Assembly: GCA_013365365.1 (NCBI GenBank)
Contig: JABVXU010000213.1
Location: 27,357 to 91,356 of the forward strand
DNA: 64,000 bases
Direction: 5' to 3'
Source of the DNA: Cruorifilaria tuberocauda
Lineage: Eukaryota > Nematoda > Chromadorea > Rhabditida > Onchocercidae
The position numbers were made by a program, and so were the translations under genes. A model generated the notes under the pieces. That model did no database searches and was not told the origin of the DNA. It saw only the letters and a program-made list of their open reading frames with translations. Shown one piece after another: positions 40,401-52,100 of the stretch. Positions within the stretch are counted from its first letter, which is position 1; each line of letters begins with the position of its first letter.

Positions 40401-41573
40401 ATTAAAAAAAGCAAAATTATTCATTAAACGATATGTATAAATTTTGTTTACATTTCAGTTGGGGACCTATTTTGACCGATGGTCCATTGGGTAGCTTTGT
40501 TGACAGTTTAGGACCTGGCCAGGTAAATTATTTTTTCCAGTTGCCGCTACTTCATATCTCTCGTATAAGAAATAACGATTTATTATTTTTACCGCTTATT
40601 GTAATGAAATAATTGATTACAATAAACAATAATTATTATTTATAGGTTGTAGGTCGACAAGTTTTAGCAAGTCCGGTGCTTGGTGAAATACAAATCGGTA
40701 TAGCTACAGGTAGAACAGGCATTGATGTCGAAATTATTCGTGCTAAAAATCTTGTAGTCAAACCAGGTGTAAAAGTTAATCCAGGTATTGACTATCTTTG
40801 TCATACTATAAAACAATTTATATGCATTTCACTTCTAAATTTGAAAAAAGAATTCGTATTATATAGGTTATCATAAACATATATACAATTAAATTACAAG
40901 AATTTTAAAGCCTTACGGAAAGTGAAATCAGTAAAATTACTAATGCAAATCTTTCTCAAATATGTTATTCGAATAAACATGAAAAGCTTTAAGCTTTTTT
41001 ATCCATTTATTTCAGCTCCATATGTGAAAGTATATCTATTGGAAGGTAAACAATGCATAGCCAAAGCAAAAACACGTGCAGTGAGGAGAACTACTAGACC
41101 AATATTTCAGCAACATATTGTTTTCTCTGAGACACCGCGAAAGAAAATGCTTCAAGTTGTTTAATAATTTAAATTAGATTAGTGAAAGATTACGAGAATT
41201 GCCAATCATTTCAGACTTTCACCTTTCTAAATAGTGTTGCCAATTTTTAATCGATTTATTCTGAATAACTGAGAGCTTTGCTTAAAAATTGCGTTAAATA
41301 TAGCAGTGATGGATATCAGTAGTCGTTAATTCAAATTAAACTGATATAAAATTAATCATAAATAGTATTAATTAATTTTAGATAACAGTTATGGCTGATT
41401 ATGGTAGAATGGAACGGAAATCATTCATGGGTATTGCACAAATCCGATTGGATGATTTAGAACTGAGTGCTGAACCGATGGTTGGTTGGTACAAATTGTA
41501 TCACAGTTCAAGTCTAGTTGGTACTGGACCAGTTCGTAAAGATAGCGATGCAAGTTTAACTGAAATAAAATAA
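22455..41573 (+). CDS. unc-10: RIM, active-zone scaffold (UNC-10)
   Basis: Presynaptic active-zone protein that binds Rab3 and UNC-13 and primes synaptic vesicles. Thirty phase-consistent exons give 1344 residues: 22455-22570, 23353-23557, 24333-24454, 25438-25690, 25831-26120, 26406-26471, 26815-26901, 29051-29171, 29288-29361, 29966-30072, 31509-31627, 31804-31902, 33717-33816, 34083-34206, 35091-35158, 35893-36069, 36445-36524, 36760-37005, 37432-37572, 37736-37829, 37893-37942, 38639-38828, 39189-39281, 39376-39520, 39710-39909, 40200-40332, 40459-40522, 40646-40784, 41016-41155, 41382-41573. The Rab-binding helix (MPDLSHLSAEERQIIEEVF) opens the protein. A zinc finger with four CxxC pairs spans residues 71-115. 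The PDZ domain is at about 533-627 (loop GDLGLKVVGG), C2A at about 728-865 (NPYIKLFLLPDRSEKSRR) and C2B at about 1205-1344 (APYVKVYLLEGKQCIAKAK). C2B lacks the Asp-x-Asp of calcium-binding C2 domains, as is known for RIM. The disordered linkers are the least certain; exon 4 has a weak acceptor (ttgaag), and small exons may be missed in the 2.1 kb intron 7. Confidence 0.95.
23083..23155. repeat. Polypurine tract in unc-10 intron 1
   Basis: About 70 bases almost wholly A/G on the plus strand (GAGA, GGAA and AGAAG units), roughly 200 bp before exon 2. Simple sequence with no evident role. Confidence 0.6.
30633..30649. repeat. TC microsatellite in unc-10 intron 10
   Basis: Eight TC dinucleotides following a run of T. 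Simple sequence. Confidence 0.7.
36381..36419. repeat. Perfect 14-bp hairpin just before an unc-10 C2A exon
   Basis: AAAGCTTATTGATG at 36381-36394 is exactly complementary to CATCAATAAGCTTT at 36406-36419, with an 11-base loop. It lies in intron 16, ending 25 bases before exon 17 (36445), where the C2A domain begins. It could form in the pre-mRNA close to the 3' splice site. Confidence 0.7.
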
Positions 41574-41738
41574 TGATTTGGTTTTATAATACAACTGTTT
41601 TTACAAGCCTTCTAATTTTCTTTCCTTTTTTCTTTCTTTTTTCCCTGGTTTCATTTACTATAAGAAAAAATAATTCATTTCTCGTAAAAAAGAAAAATTG
41701 AAGATTTTCTAGTTTCACCATATATTTCATTATGCTCT

Positions 41739-41744
41739 AATAAA
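41739..41744 (+). terminator. Putative poly(A) signal of unc-10
   Basis: AATAAA 166 bases after the unc-10 stop codon, followed by T-rich sequence. Confidence 0.5.
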
Positions 41745-42722
41745 GGATTATTTTTCCTCTTATGTTCTTTTATTACTTTTTTTTTTACTCACAATACGAG
41801 CAAACCACTAATCATCTGATTTCTTAATGTATACGGTAATTCATTTCGCTGTTAAGCTAATACAGTAGAAAAAAACTAAATACGGTAAATTCGACATTTC
41901 ATTATGAGCGGTAATACGAAATTTCACTTCGATCACTGGCGTGAATCAACAATGCCGTTACTACTTTAATATTTTCGACATATTTAGTTAATTTTATTAC
42001 TTATGCATATTCATTTTTTGGTTAATTTAATTAATCGAGAAATAGGTGGTCCATTTCACAAAAATTTTGAAAAGAAATAAATGAAACCAGGATCAATGAA
42101 ACCAGTGTCTTCCAGGCTTTTTTTATAATGCAAAAAAACATTTGTATGCAAAATGAAATCGTTTTACCAAACATCACTGCTACTGATTGCATTCGTAGTT
42201 GCAATGTTCTTTAAAAAATATGATGGAAATTCATTCCTCATACACATGTTTTTAAAAGTATTATTTTATTGAAGAATGACAAAAATGATTTCCAATTTAT
42301 TACATTTTTATGTACTCAAAAATAATACGCGATTCTTATACGGAAATACTTTTGTTATTCGATCGTATATGATGACGCCTACCGATCACATAATTGAGCA
42401 CTATTATTCCATTTTGCTATTTGTAAAACAATTATGTTAAAAAAAGTTGCTTTTTGACGATCCTTTCTCCGTCATTCTTCGATTTTCCGTTGTATGTATG
42501 CTTTTTATTATTAAAAGCGTTACTGAATACTGATTAATAGTTGTACTTTATGGATATTAACTCGTAAACAAGATATCGCCCATCGAACTTTAACAACTTT
42601 TAACGTCGAGCAATATTTCGGATCATTACTCCAAAAAAGAAAAGTTTATAAGTCTCGACGCAAAATATGGAACTCATCTCACTCTTAAACGTATAATTCG
42701 GATGCACTGATAACGGATCTCA

Positions 42723-42962
42723 CTACAGTTCCCAGCTCTCCTTCCAATTTTTCTTCTGATAGAAACTCATAAACCAATAATGTTTTCCTTTAAGCACTGC
42801 GATGGCTGAAGAGATTTGCCCTGCAAAGTCCCACGAATAACCTTCTTTTCATACATTTATGTCCAGAGGAAATTATGAAAGTATACAAAATGCAAAACAA
42901 TTATCCAAAAAAAGCTATGGAAATTCTTTCTGAAATAATACACCTGTCCTAGGATGGTGACC
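42723..42962 (-). CDS. Candidate 3' exons of an unrecognised gene
   Basis: A 19-base block (42944-42962) flanked by an AG acceptor and a GT donor joins in phase to 42723-42841, giving a 44-residue C-terminus that ends in a TAG stop. It begins GHHPRTGYSWDF and includes KGKHYWFMSFYQKKNW. The aromatic-rich sequence looks protein-like, but I recognise no family and cannot find upstream exons. It lies downstream of C1D on the same strand, so it could be a separate gene, an alternative 3' end, a remnant or chance. Confidence 0.25.
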
Positions 42963-43236
42963 CTGTATAAAAATCAACCGTTGTAAACGAATTAAAAAAT
43001 TGATATCTTACAACGAATCATGAATCCACTTCACCAAGTGAGCAATCAAAAAATCAAGCATCAGCAAAATCAATTCTTATGCATGAAACAATTATTACCT
43101 TAGCTTCTCATCACGAAGAAATTGAGTTTATAATTCAAAATATGTAAAACTTCAAATCTTAAAAAAAATCTTCAATGGAAAAATAAAGCGCGAAATATAG
43201 TATGCAATACGATTATGATAACTATGAGATCAACAA

Positions 43237-44876
43237 TTATAACCGTTTCTTCTTTGGAAGAATACCTCCTCTCATTATAATATTTGCTTCCTCAGGTGAT
43301 CGTTTCGCAGCAGTCTTCACTATAGTTGAATTTATAAGGGTCTCATCTTCTTCCATCTGATCCTCTTCAGTTTCAGCCTCTTCTAGCGGAATAGAGCGAT
43401 CGTCACCATTTTCCATTTCAAATCTTTCATCTATCTATAAAAATTATTAAGGCTAAAAAATGAAAAAACCGTAGCAGCTGGTTAAGAACATACCTCAGCG
43501 CTAAACTTAAAAAATTTTTCAAGTTTATGTGATGCGCAACCATTAGCGAAAAAATATTGCTCTAATGTTGTTCCATCCTTTTTTCAGAAAAAGAAAACTT
43601 CTACTGGTCGCGAAATAGTTTTTTTATTTTAGTAAAATGCGACATATAAAATTATACGTATCAAAGAAGTAACCCTACCACAGTATTAGCAATTTCATTG
43701 AGAGATTAAGTAAGCTTACGCCGGATGTGTTTAACCGTTGTTGTTGTTTCGGTTCCCACAAAGCATTTCGCACAAAACTTCGTGCTGCCCGTTGATTCAA
43801 ACAAGGCGCTGTTTTTCGTTCTTCTATCTGCTTCAATCGCCCCATATATTCTTTCGTTCGGTTCTGAAGAATTCATCTTAATCTATTCTTGGATCACAAT
43901 TTTCTAGTGAGTCTTATGTAACAAACTACTGGGCCATGTGATGAGGGAATAAAGAGAAAGCGAGAAGAGCTTTTAAACAATCTCCAAAACTATAAATAAG
44001 CAGTGATGATGGAGTTCCCAATATTTTGAGAAAGTTAATAAGAAAGTAATAGCAAATGGGCTAACAATTTCATTTTGAAGAAGCTCGTTATCCCTTGGTT
44101 TTTGTCCATGTGTACATAGAAGCATCCAGTATAGCGAATTAATCACGAAAACGGACATCAAATCAATTTCTAACTTTTCTAATGGTTGTCTCTAAAATTT
44201 GCTCAGTATAATAAAAGTTTTCTAGAAGTATCAGCAATAATTAAAATTTCTGAAATATACTTGTCCATTGCTAACAAATCAACACCGAGGTTATCAGCCA
44301 TTAGGATGAAGAATTGATATGACAAGACGTGATAAGAGGGGAAAAGACGAAAGAAAAATAGAGAAAACAGTCAAAATAGGATTTAGATCCAATAAACAAT
44401 ATGTTAATGTATCAACAAAGAACGATGTGACTCAAACGTGCTGACTAAAGAGATCTATCATTATATTCAGATGTAGGAAAGAAGAGATCCACAGAAGGTT
44501 GTAAATAACTTAAAGGTAATATAATGACAATCAAGGCAGTTTGCTCTTGCAATAATATGAGCTCATTTCCTGCAATAAAATTAATTAACCAAAAATGGTG
44601 TTATCTCCTTATTTCATCAAAAGTAGAGCATTTAAGAAAACAATAAACAATGAAATCATAAATCAGTTGATCACAGAGAATTCAACAATTCGACAAGTAA
44701 TCTACTTGAATATTATGTATGCATAACGGATGTTTGTGAAAATAGTAAGGAACCTGCGCGCTTTCCTCCAGAGAATTTGAAAAATGCTTCTGGTAAGTGT
44801 CTTCAAGAGTTGTTAGTGCTTCATTAAACCTTCTTAATTGTTCAACAACTTCTGGGGGTATCGAATCGCTCATCAT
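43237..44876 (-). CDS. C1D: C1D / Rrp47-type nuclear exosome cofactor
   Basis: Small nuclear RNA-binding protein of the Sas10/Utp3/C1D family, which recruits the Rrp6 exosome to rRNA and snoRNA precursors (family knowledge). Five exons on the minus strand, all phase 0: 44754-44876, 44066-44191, 43720-43863, 43494-43577 and 43237-43434, giving 224 residues. The C1D core is clear: PPEVVEQLRRFNEAL, then PLEKLEIDLMSVFVINSLYW, then KEYMGRLKQIEER, then RAARSFVRNALWEP. The C-terminal half is acidic (EEAETEEDQMEEDE) and ends with a basic PKKKRL, a probable nuclear localisation signal. It is longer than my recollection of human C1D because of this tail. Translation starts at the first of two adjacent ATGs, five bases after an AG acceptor, suggesting spliced-leader addition. 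The gene is convergent with unc-10 and divergent from sec-16. Confidence 0.88.
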
Positions 44877-46147
44877 TGATCCTAAAAAGAATAAAATAGA
44901 GCCAGGAAATGATCATTCGGAAAACTGTACAACTGCAAGAGCTCCAACGTCAATTCTCACGTTGTCTGACACAAAATCAATCCAATCTCAGCGTAAAACA
45001 ATAAATTAACAAGTCTCCACGATACAAATACGCAGATATTTCGCACTCCTTAACTTCAAGACAAAAACCCGTCCAATACGGGAACTTGAACATAGCTATC
45101 CGCGAAATACCGGCAGAATTGAAAGTGGGATATGCATTGTAACATTGCTGATGCATGACCGATTTTAGTTCTTGCTGTTATGTCGGTTTTTTACTTTTTT
45201 GTTTTGGAATTTTATGCTATCAGTTATAATCATGTGAAGCGTAGATCACATGAAAAAGTGAACTTGTACATTTCACGTTGCAATGCAGTTTTCCAAACGA
45301 GACTATAAAATATAACCAGAGATGTTGTGTTTGTTTCATTATATTATGCTTTGCAGAATTTATATCCTGTGCTTGGAAGAAATTATTTATCTCAAATTTC
45401 AACTTATTAAAGGGATAATTCGGATGTAATATATTATTTAATTACTTTATTTTTTTCGTTATTCTTCCATTCTTCAATTGTAGTATAAATAAGGAGATAG
45501 CTGAAATTTTTACTGTTCTTCCGGTTGAGATTTCCATTTTATGCCAAAAACAACCAACTTTCTGTTCGAAGTATTCATTATCGGTTTGTCACTTCTACTG
45601 TTTTGTAGAGATTTTCCACTTCCTTAAAGAGTTTGGTAATGAGTTCATTTGTAATGCGCGAAACATCGTTTACCTTTATTTCTCGCATTATGTGAGAGTA
45701 AGAATTTGTGATAGGTCATCAATATTTACATGCTTTCAGTATTTTGGGTGTTTTGTTGAATAAAATCACATACTTATATAAATTATTGATTAAATATATC
45801 ATGTACATTTTTTGACTTAAAATTTTCTATTTTTGACATAGTTACATATGAAAAGCAGTGAAAATACGTAAAAACATCGAAAGTTTGCAGAAAAGTCAGA
45901 TCATACTACTCATTTCATCCATTTGTTAATATTTGTTAGTGAACAGTGACCAACTCAGAACAATTTGTTATTTTTGAGACCAAGTTCTTTCTATATATTG
46001 TCATTAAAAGTTATCATAATGAGTGTTATTAAAGCTATTAAATCTTTAATTCTAATATATTCACGTTTGATTTTTCTGTATGTTATCTTCTCCGTCCAGT
46101 TCTATTATAAAGTTAAGTTTTACACTAGTTGATGCATATCCTTGCGA
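44877..46147. other. Shared upstream region of C1D and sec-16
   Basis: About 1.27 kb separates the divergent start codons. On the C1D side a ctttttag acceptor ends five bases before the ATG. An open frame on the plus strand up to 45009 lies largely opposite C1D exon 1 and is probably its shadow. The rest is AT-rich; I see no TATA-type or other specific promoter element. Confidence 0.45.
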
Positions 46148-49100
46148 ATGTCGCGATTTTATTGGCAGTTGCAAACGAATAGACAGCAGCAAGGAAAGAA
46201 GGATGCAAATAATGGAGATGATTGGAGTTGTGTTGGCTTGACCAATGATAGTTTTAAGGAAGAATTGCAACAACAACAACAATCCTACTGGTGGCATCAG
46301 CAGAATGTTAGTTTATATTTATTGAGCAAAAGGAATCTTTTCTGCATATCCTTTTTGCATGTGTTATCGTATAAAAAATCTCCTGTACTCATTATCATTG
46401 TTGGAGAAATTAGAAGTCTTAGAATTTCGGTAATTACTGCTTTAAATGAATTCATCATAATTTCCTAATGCGAGAAGTTAATACACCATTATTAGGTGAT
46501 TTAATCCAAATATGAGAACCACTTACTTTCAATTTCAAATCAACTACCGTAAAAAAAGATATTCTGGCATAAATTTGAGAAAAAGAATTACGTGAAAATA
46601 ATATAATTTGTGTCTTCTAGCAAACTGGAACGGATCCGTATAGCGCAGCAGCATTTGAAGGTTTTCGAGCATCTTCCGGTAATGGCGATCGTATAAAAAG
46701 TTGGCAAACATCGATAACGCCTAATAGCGCCAACCCACTTTTAATGCAGCAACAGCCCAAACAAATTCCTGCGGTTAGTGTTTTTGATAAGAGGAGAATA
46801 TTTGGGAAATTTTTTGATAATAGGGATTGTTCAAGCAGAATTGGCATTCCACTCTGATAAGTAGCTAAGTGTTAATTGTTGAGTCGTTTCAAAAACTATA
46901 TTTTTTTTTATATTTAAACTTCATAATTTCTCAACGAAATGTTATCTAAAGTCCAGGGAAAAATTGCTTTACTTGAAATTGATAAACAGCAAAATGAGCA
47001 GGTAGAGTATTTGTTTGGCATTCACTAACCGATTTTGGACTCTGAACATACGATTCTGGTCATATTACAGAAGTACATTATTGTATGAGATTCTTGGTGT
47101 AGCAATTTCACACTAATAATTTATTTGAAATTAAATTTATAATTAGATCAAAAAATTCATAAATTCTTTACAGAAAATAACTGATGAAAAATACAATAAT
47201 CAGCATGCTAAAGTGGAACTGATTTCCGGTAGTGATGCGGAAGGTACAAATTTGACTACTCATATCTCTAAAGACTTACCCATTGTCGGAGACCATAATA
47301 ATAAGTATCAAATATATCTCGTATCGATAATTCCTTGAATGATACGGACAGTGGTATTGCAAAAATCTAAAGCAAAGAGTATTCTGAATTATTATTTGTA
47401 GTAATTTACAGTTTGTTTTTTACTTTAAACATATTAAATATTGAAACAAAAAAAAAGTTTTGCAGATAATTTAATGCAGAACTTATTTATTTTTTAAGAA
47501 CTAGATCTTAAATAATTACAGTAACTGAGAGATTGGATTTATAAAAGAATTTTACATTTTTTTATAAATTATTGCATAAAAATCAGATCTAATATGAAAA
47601 GCAGTCATTGAATGAAGAAATAAATATTTTAGATAATATGTCGACCGATACATTGCTACCAGGAGAAAAGCAGCTCGTATTAAATGAGGTAAATATTTCC
47701 TACTTTCGTAGGAACATTGGAAATTGTTCAGAAGGTTACTGAATATAAAATCGGGTAAGATGGATAATATTGACTGAATTGTATTCAGACTGAAAACAAC
47801 GCACCAGTAGTGGCAGTAGCTCAAGTTATTCCTATGATAGCAACATCCATTTCTACTACTACAGAGACATCGGTTTCTTCAGCCATTTTGTCCTGTAACC
47901 AAACATTTCCAGCTGCAAACATCGCGCGTGTTGGTCCCATTTCTAACCACGATTCTTTCGGTAAATTCTTATTTCAGTTGCTTTCATTTACCGCTTTCAC
48001 ATCTCTTGTTTATTTGTGACACCTTCGACAGTCGATAGCCTGACTAGCAAGACTTAAGGTTAAAGGTTGATACTATAAACTGTTCACTTTTGAACTGCGG
48101 TAAGTGCAATGTTATCTCACTGACTCTGTTTGAAGTATTTTCCATCTTCGGTTTTAAAAATGTAGTAATTTCAGGATTTTCTGTAAATCGTGTTGTTCCA
48201 ACATTGCAGCCAGTCATTCCTAATCCGCAGATGTCTCCACTCGCACCTGTTACAAGCAGTGCGCGCAGTACTCCATTACTATTAGTTGAAGAAACCGGTG
48301 AAACACAAAATACTGCTGCTATTGAGGGGATGCCGGCTTCTTCGAACATCATAGCTGTAACAAATTTTCAACAGCCAGATGTTGCTATGATAACAACGGA
48401 GGAACAACAACTTGTAAACTTTAGGGTTATCAAAATGAACATTATAAACAGAAGGACTTATAAAATACCCAATCAAATAATCATTTTGGAGATAGGAATA
48501 TGCATATTTTAGGTTACGAATAGTAATCTCAAGCAGGTAAAGCAAGAGGTCGATCAGGTCGTTAATTCACTTCCAACTGATAACGTCCAAGAAACACGAG
48601 AACAAAATGAATTGAAACAAATTTTAAATATGGTATAGCATCCTATATATTTTTAAATATCTTATAGCATTAAATTCGTAATAATGAAGCTAAAGATTAG
48701 GTCTCTATTTATTCTATAGATATATTCAAAATCTTGAATCTTGACTCTTTCGATAGATTAGTGTGCGATATTCGATTTAAATCGAAGATGGTTTTATAAT
48801 GAAGATTTAAATGTCTTGTGTATCTTGATAATGAGATTGAATGTGTAATGAATATATAGCTTTTTCTCTTTCATGCATGTTATTTTGTTTTCAGGATGGG
48901 AAGAACTACAACACTGCGATATCAACATCGGCTGAACAATCCGTGGATGCAGCTGGACTTGAAGATTTTAGCAGCAGACCTGAAAAGCAAAGGGATTCTA
49001 AAAATGTTCGAGATCGATATCGCATTATTCGCCAACAGTTTGCTTTTGTTCCCGTTTATTATTTATGATTAGTCATGATTCTTCTATTCAAATAGGAAAT

Positions 49101-52100
49101 ATGCAAGTTGCTCTCTATTCTAGATTTGTTCATTATTTATTTATGTCATTTTTATTTTCTACGTCATTTCAAGATATCCGGAAGTGATCAAACGATTGGA
49201 TCGTTTGAGAATGGAGACTCATAGTTTGGATTTGAGCTTGATGCAGAAGGCTTCATTACCAGAAATCGATGAAAGTTCTTATAGGTTGTATGTAATACAG
49301 AAAATTTTCAATTTCTTAAAATCTTTTATATCAATACTTTGGCCGCTCATTGAAATTTTTTCATTACCATTCTGCTAGTTACATATTTTATATTTTGAAA
49401 CGGTCTTTGCTTTCCAAGTTATCTGTTTTGGACTACTTGTCACCAACGATATAGCGATGCTTTTTCGCATTTCCGTCCTTAATTTCGTTGCATTTCTGTG
49501 CTACATGGCCACTGCCGCGTTCACTTCCTTATAAAGTGTTAAGGTTCGATCTATTGAAAATTATATATTGCTGTTTTTATTCTTGTTTGCGTTTCAGGAT
49601 ACCAAGTAAAAAACATAGGAATCCAGCAGCGATTGGTCTTGACTCGAACATCAGTACGAATCCGAAGAATATTGAACTGGTGTCGGATTTTCGACCTTCT
49701 TCCAAAAGTAATTATAATTTTCTTGATTGTTGCTTGATATCTATTTAGCCATATCATGCGAACACAATAACATTCTTTAAAGTTCCACATTTTCCAGTGA
49801 ATCATTCATATACGCTTCCTGATCGCATGAGTTCTGAAGACAGCTCTGCAAAAAATGATGTTTATTATGGGGAGGACTTCGTCAATTCACTTCGTCGGTA
49901 GGATTTTACTTCCGTATTTTTCATAGTCAAAAGCCTAAAGAATGGTATTAAAATAAGAGACGAAGGCATTATGCTATTATTCCTTTTAAAGAAATCGGCA
50001 TGCTCGTACTCGAGAACACGATTATTTTTCATCGCGTGGCACTAAGTCAGAAATGGGTGAGATAGAACCGTATAAAGGTCCTGCACTCATCAAACATAGG
50101 CATATGATGCAGAACACATATGGCTATAATTCTTCAACGAGTTACCAGTACGAGTAAGTTGTTGAATTTTCTATTTGTGAATAGCCATATCTTGAATTTT
50201 ATAGAAATAGTAGAAAATATTGCTCTAAATTAGATCATAGTGTTGAAAATTTGAATTCATATAATTTTGTGCATGTGATATACATTGAAACCCGTAATAC
50301 CATGCAGGTATTATCCAAGTGGCAGGCAGTCATTGGGACCTCATCTTGGACGGCGTGTGTTATCGATGATGTATAACAATGATAACGGCCAGACACGTCG
50401 ACCCCAGTCTTCATTTGATGCTCCATATTTGAAGTATCCTTTTTTTTTTCGTTTATTGTTCAATTTTTGAACCTGCGAATCGAGCCCGACATTTACTTTC
50501 AATCACTTTTTATTACCTCTGTTGTCAGTTAACCAAGTTTAACGGAGTACATGTATTTTAAAAATTTGTTTTCTTATTTTACTCTTTCTGCAAAATTAAT
50601 GTTTCTATGCTTTGACCACCAAAACTTCATTTCAATTGACTTCATCGATACATCTTTTAACATATTCCAATGTAACTTTTCCTGAGGTAGCTTTAAAATT
50701 CATATCCGAAAAATAGCCGTGATGCTTATGCGTTGCAATGTCCATCTTATGTTAGAATACCAGAACTAGAATTTTAGCTTATTTTGAATTTTCCTTTGTA
50801 AATTATCATTTAATATAAAGTGGTTATCACTACTTCGTAGATATCAGCAGTTGAATGAATTCACTCAAAACTCTAATCAAAGTGATGGAAAAGAACATTC
50901 GTTCGAGAGTGGAGAAGAAAGTAGTGGAAGCGATAGTGAAATGGCACGAATCCATAATAAACAAGAAATGGTCCATTAACCGATTCTAATTTATAATCAC
51001 TTTTTAATCTGTTCAGACTGTCTTTATATTCAGTATGATACATATAAAGTATTAAGACTCGTTTAGGTATAAGAAAATCAATTTTTGTGTTATTAAACTT
51101 AAAATTTCTCACTGATATGGCAAACATCATGAATAATTTCTGAATAATTTTTTTGCAGGCACGACGAGCTGCTGCAGCATGTTACAATGCAATGCCTTTC
51201 ACAGCTCCAAATGAGTTTTATTATTTTGGTGTGATACAGTTACCACAGGTGATTGTGGATAATTTAATAAAACAAGAAGGAAAAAAAATTGCAAAGTTTA
51301 TCATTTTATAAAAAACATGGTTGATATTAAAAGTTAAGGAAACAATAATCATATTATTTTCATTTAACGAAAGATATAAAGTACTAAAAAACGTTTATTT
51401 AAGGAACGTGTGGAGCATATAATGCGTAGATTACCGCCACCTCCAGAATACTTCCAGCTGCCTGCAATCGAAAAGGCTGCTTATTTGTTTTACTGTATTC
51501 TCTATCGTCACCATTATACTCCAGTGGATTTATTTCATAAAAAATTCAACCGTGAATATTTCAGCTACATGTGTGAGGGAGATTCAGCTGAAGTTGCGCT
51601 TTGGAAGGTAAGCTGACTATCACAAACGGTTTATTTATTTATTTATTTTTTGACTCTTTTCAATGGTATTCGATATTTCAGATCTGCAAACATACACAAG
51701 AAGAATATATAGCTAAGCGTTCAATAAAGCAGTTGAAGGCTTATGAAATGTCCCAGAAGCAGCTCTTCAGCGATGAACATGAAACACTTGACAGCAGGTT
51801 GCTTAATGTGAAATTGTTTGGCAATCCATAGACTTTAAATAGTTTCGCAATTGGCGACCATGAGTGACATCCTAAAAATTACTTCTTTATATCTATGTAA
51901 AGTTGTGGTTGAAAAAGTTACTTCATGTCAAAATGGAGTAGCACTAGTTATATACTTGTACAATTCTGATGAAATTCTTAAAACAGTTGTTAATTTATAA
52001 ATGGCAAAGCTCTAAATCCGATTCCTAAAGTTACGGTGCTGATGAAATTTTAGCAATTTGATTGCTCTACTTAATCTTCCTGCTTTAATTCTGCATATGA

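Larger units (their letters stand above)
41574..43236. other. Interval between convergent unc-10 and C1D genes
   Basis: Contains the unc-10 3' UTR (poly(A) signal at 41739) and presumably the C1D 3' UTR. Exon-like blocks occur on the minus strand (42723-42841 and 42944-42962). An ATG-less open frame occupies 43004-43147 on the plus strand. Nothing clear is seen in 41750-42700. Confidence 0.5.

Noticed and set aside
44163..44320. Open block on the minus strand between C1D exons 1 and 2 (MADNLGVDLLAMDKYISE)
   Set aside because: Exons 1 and 2 of C1D join directly in phase and align with the family without a gap, so this block is not needed; it may be chance.
46061..46297. Minus-strand open frame over Sec16 exon 1
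   Set aside because: Antisense shadow of the Q-rich first exon of Sec16.
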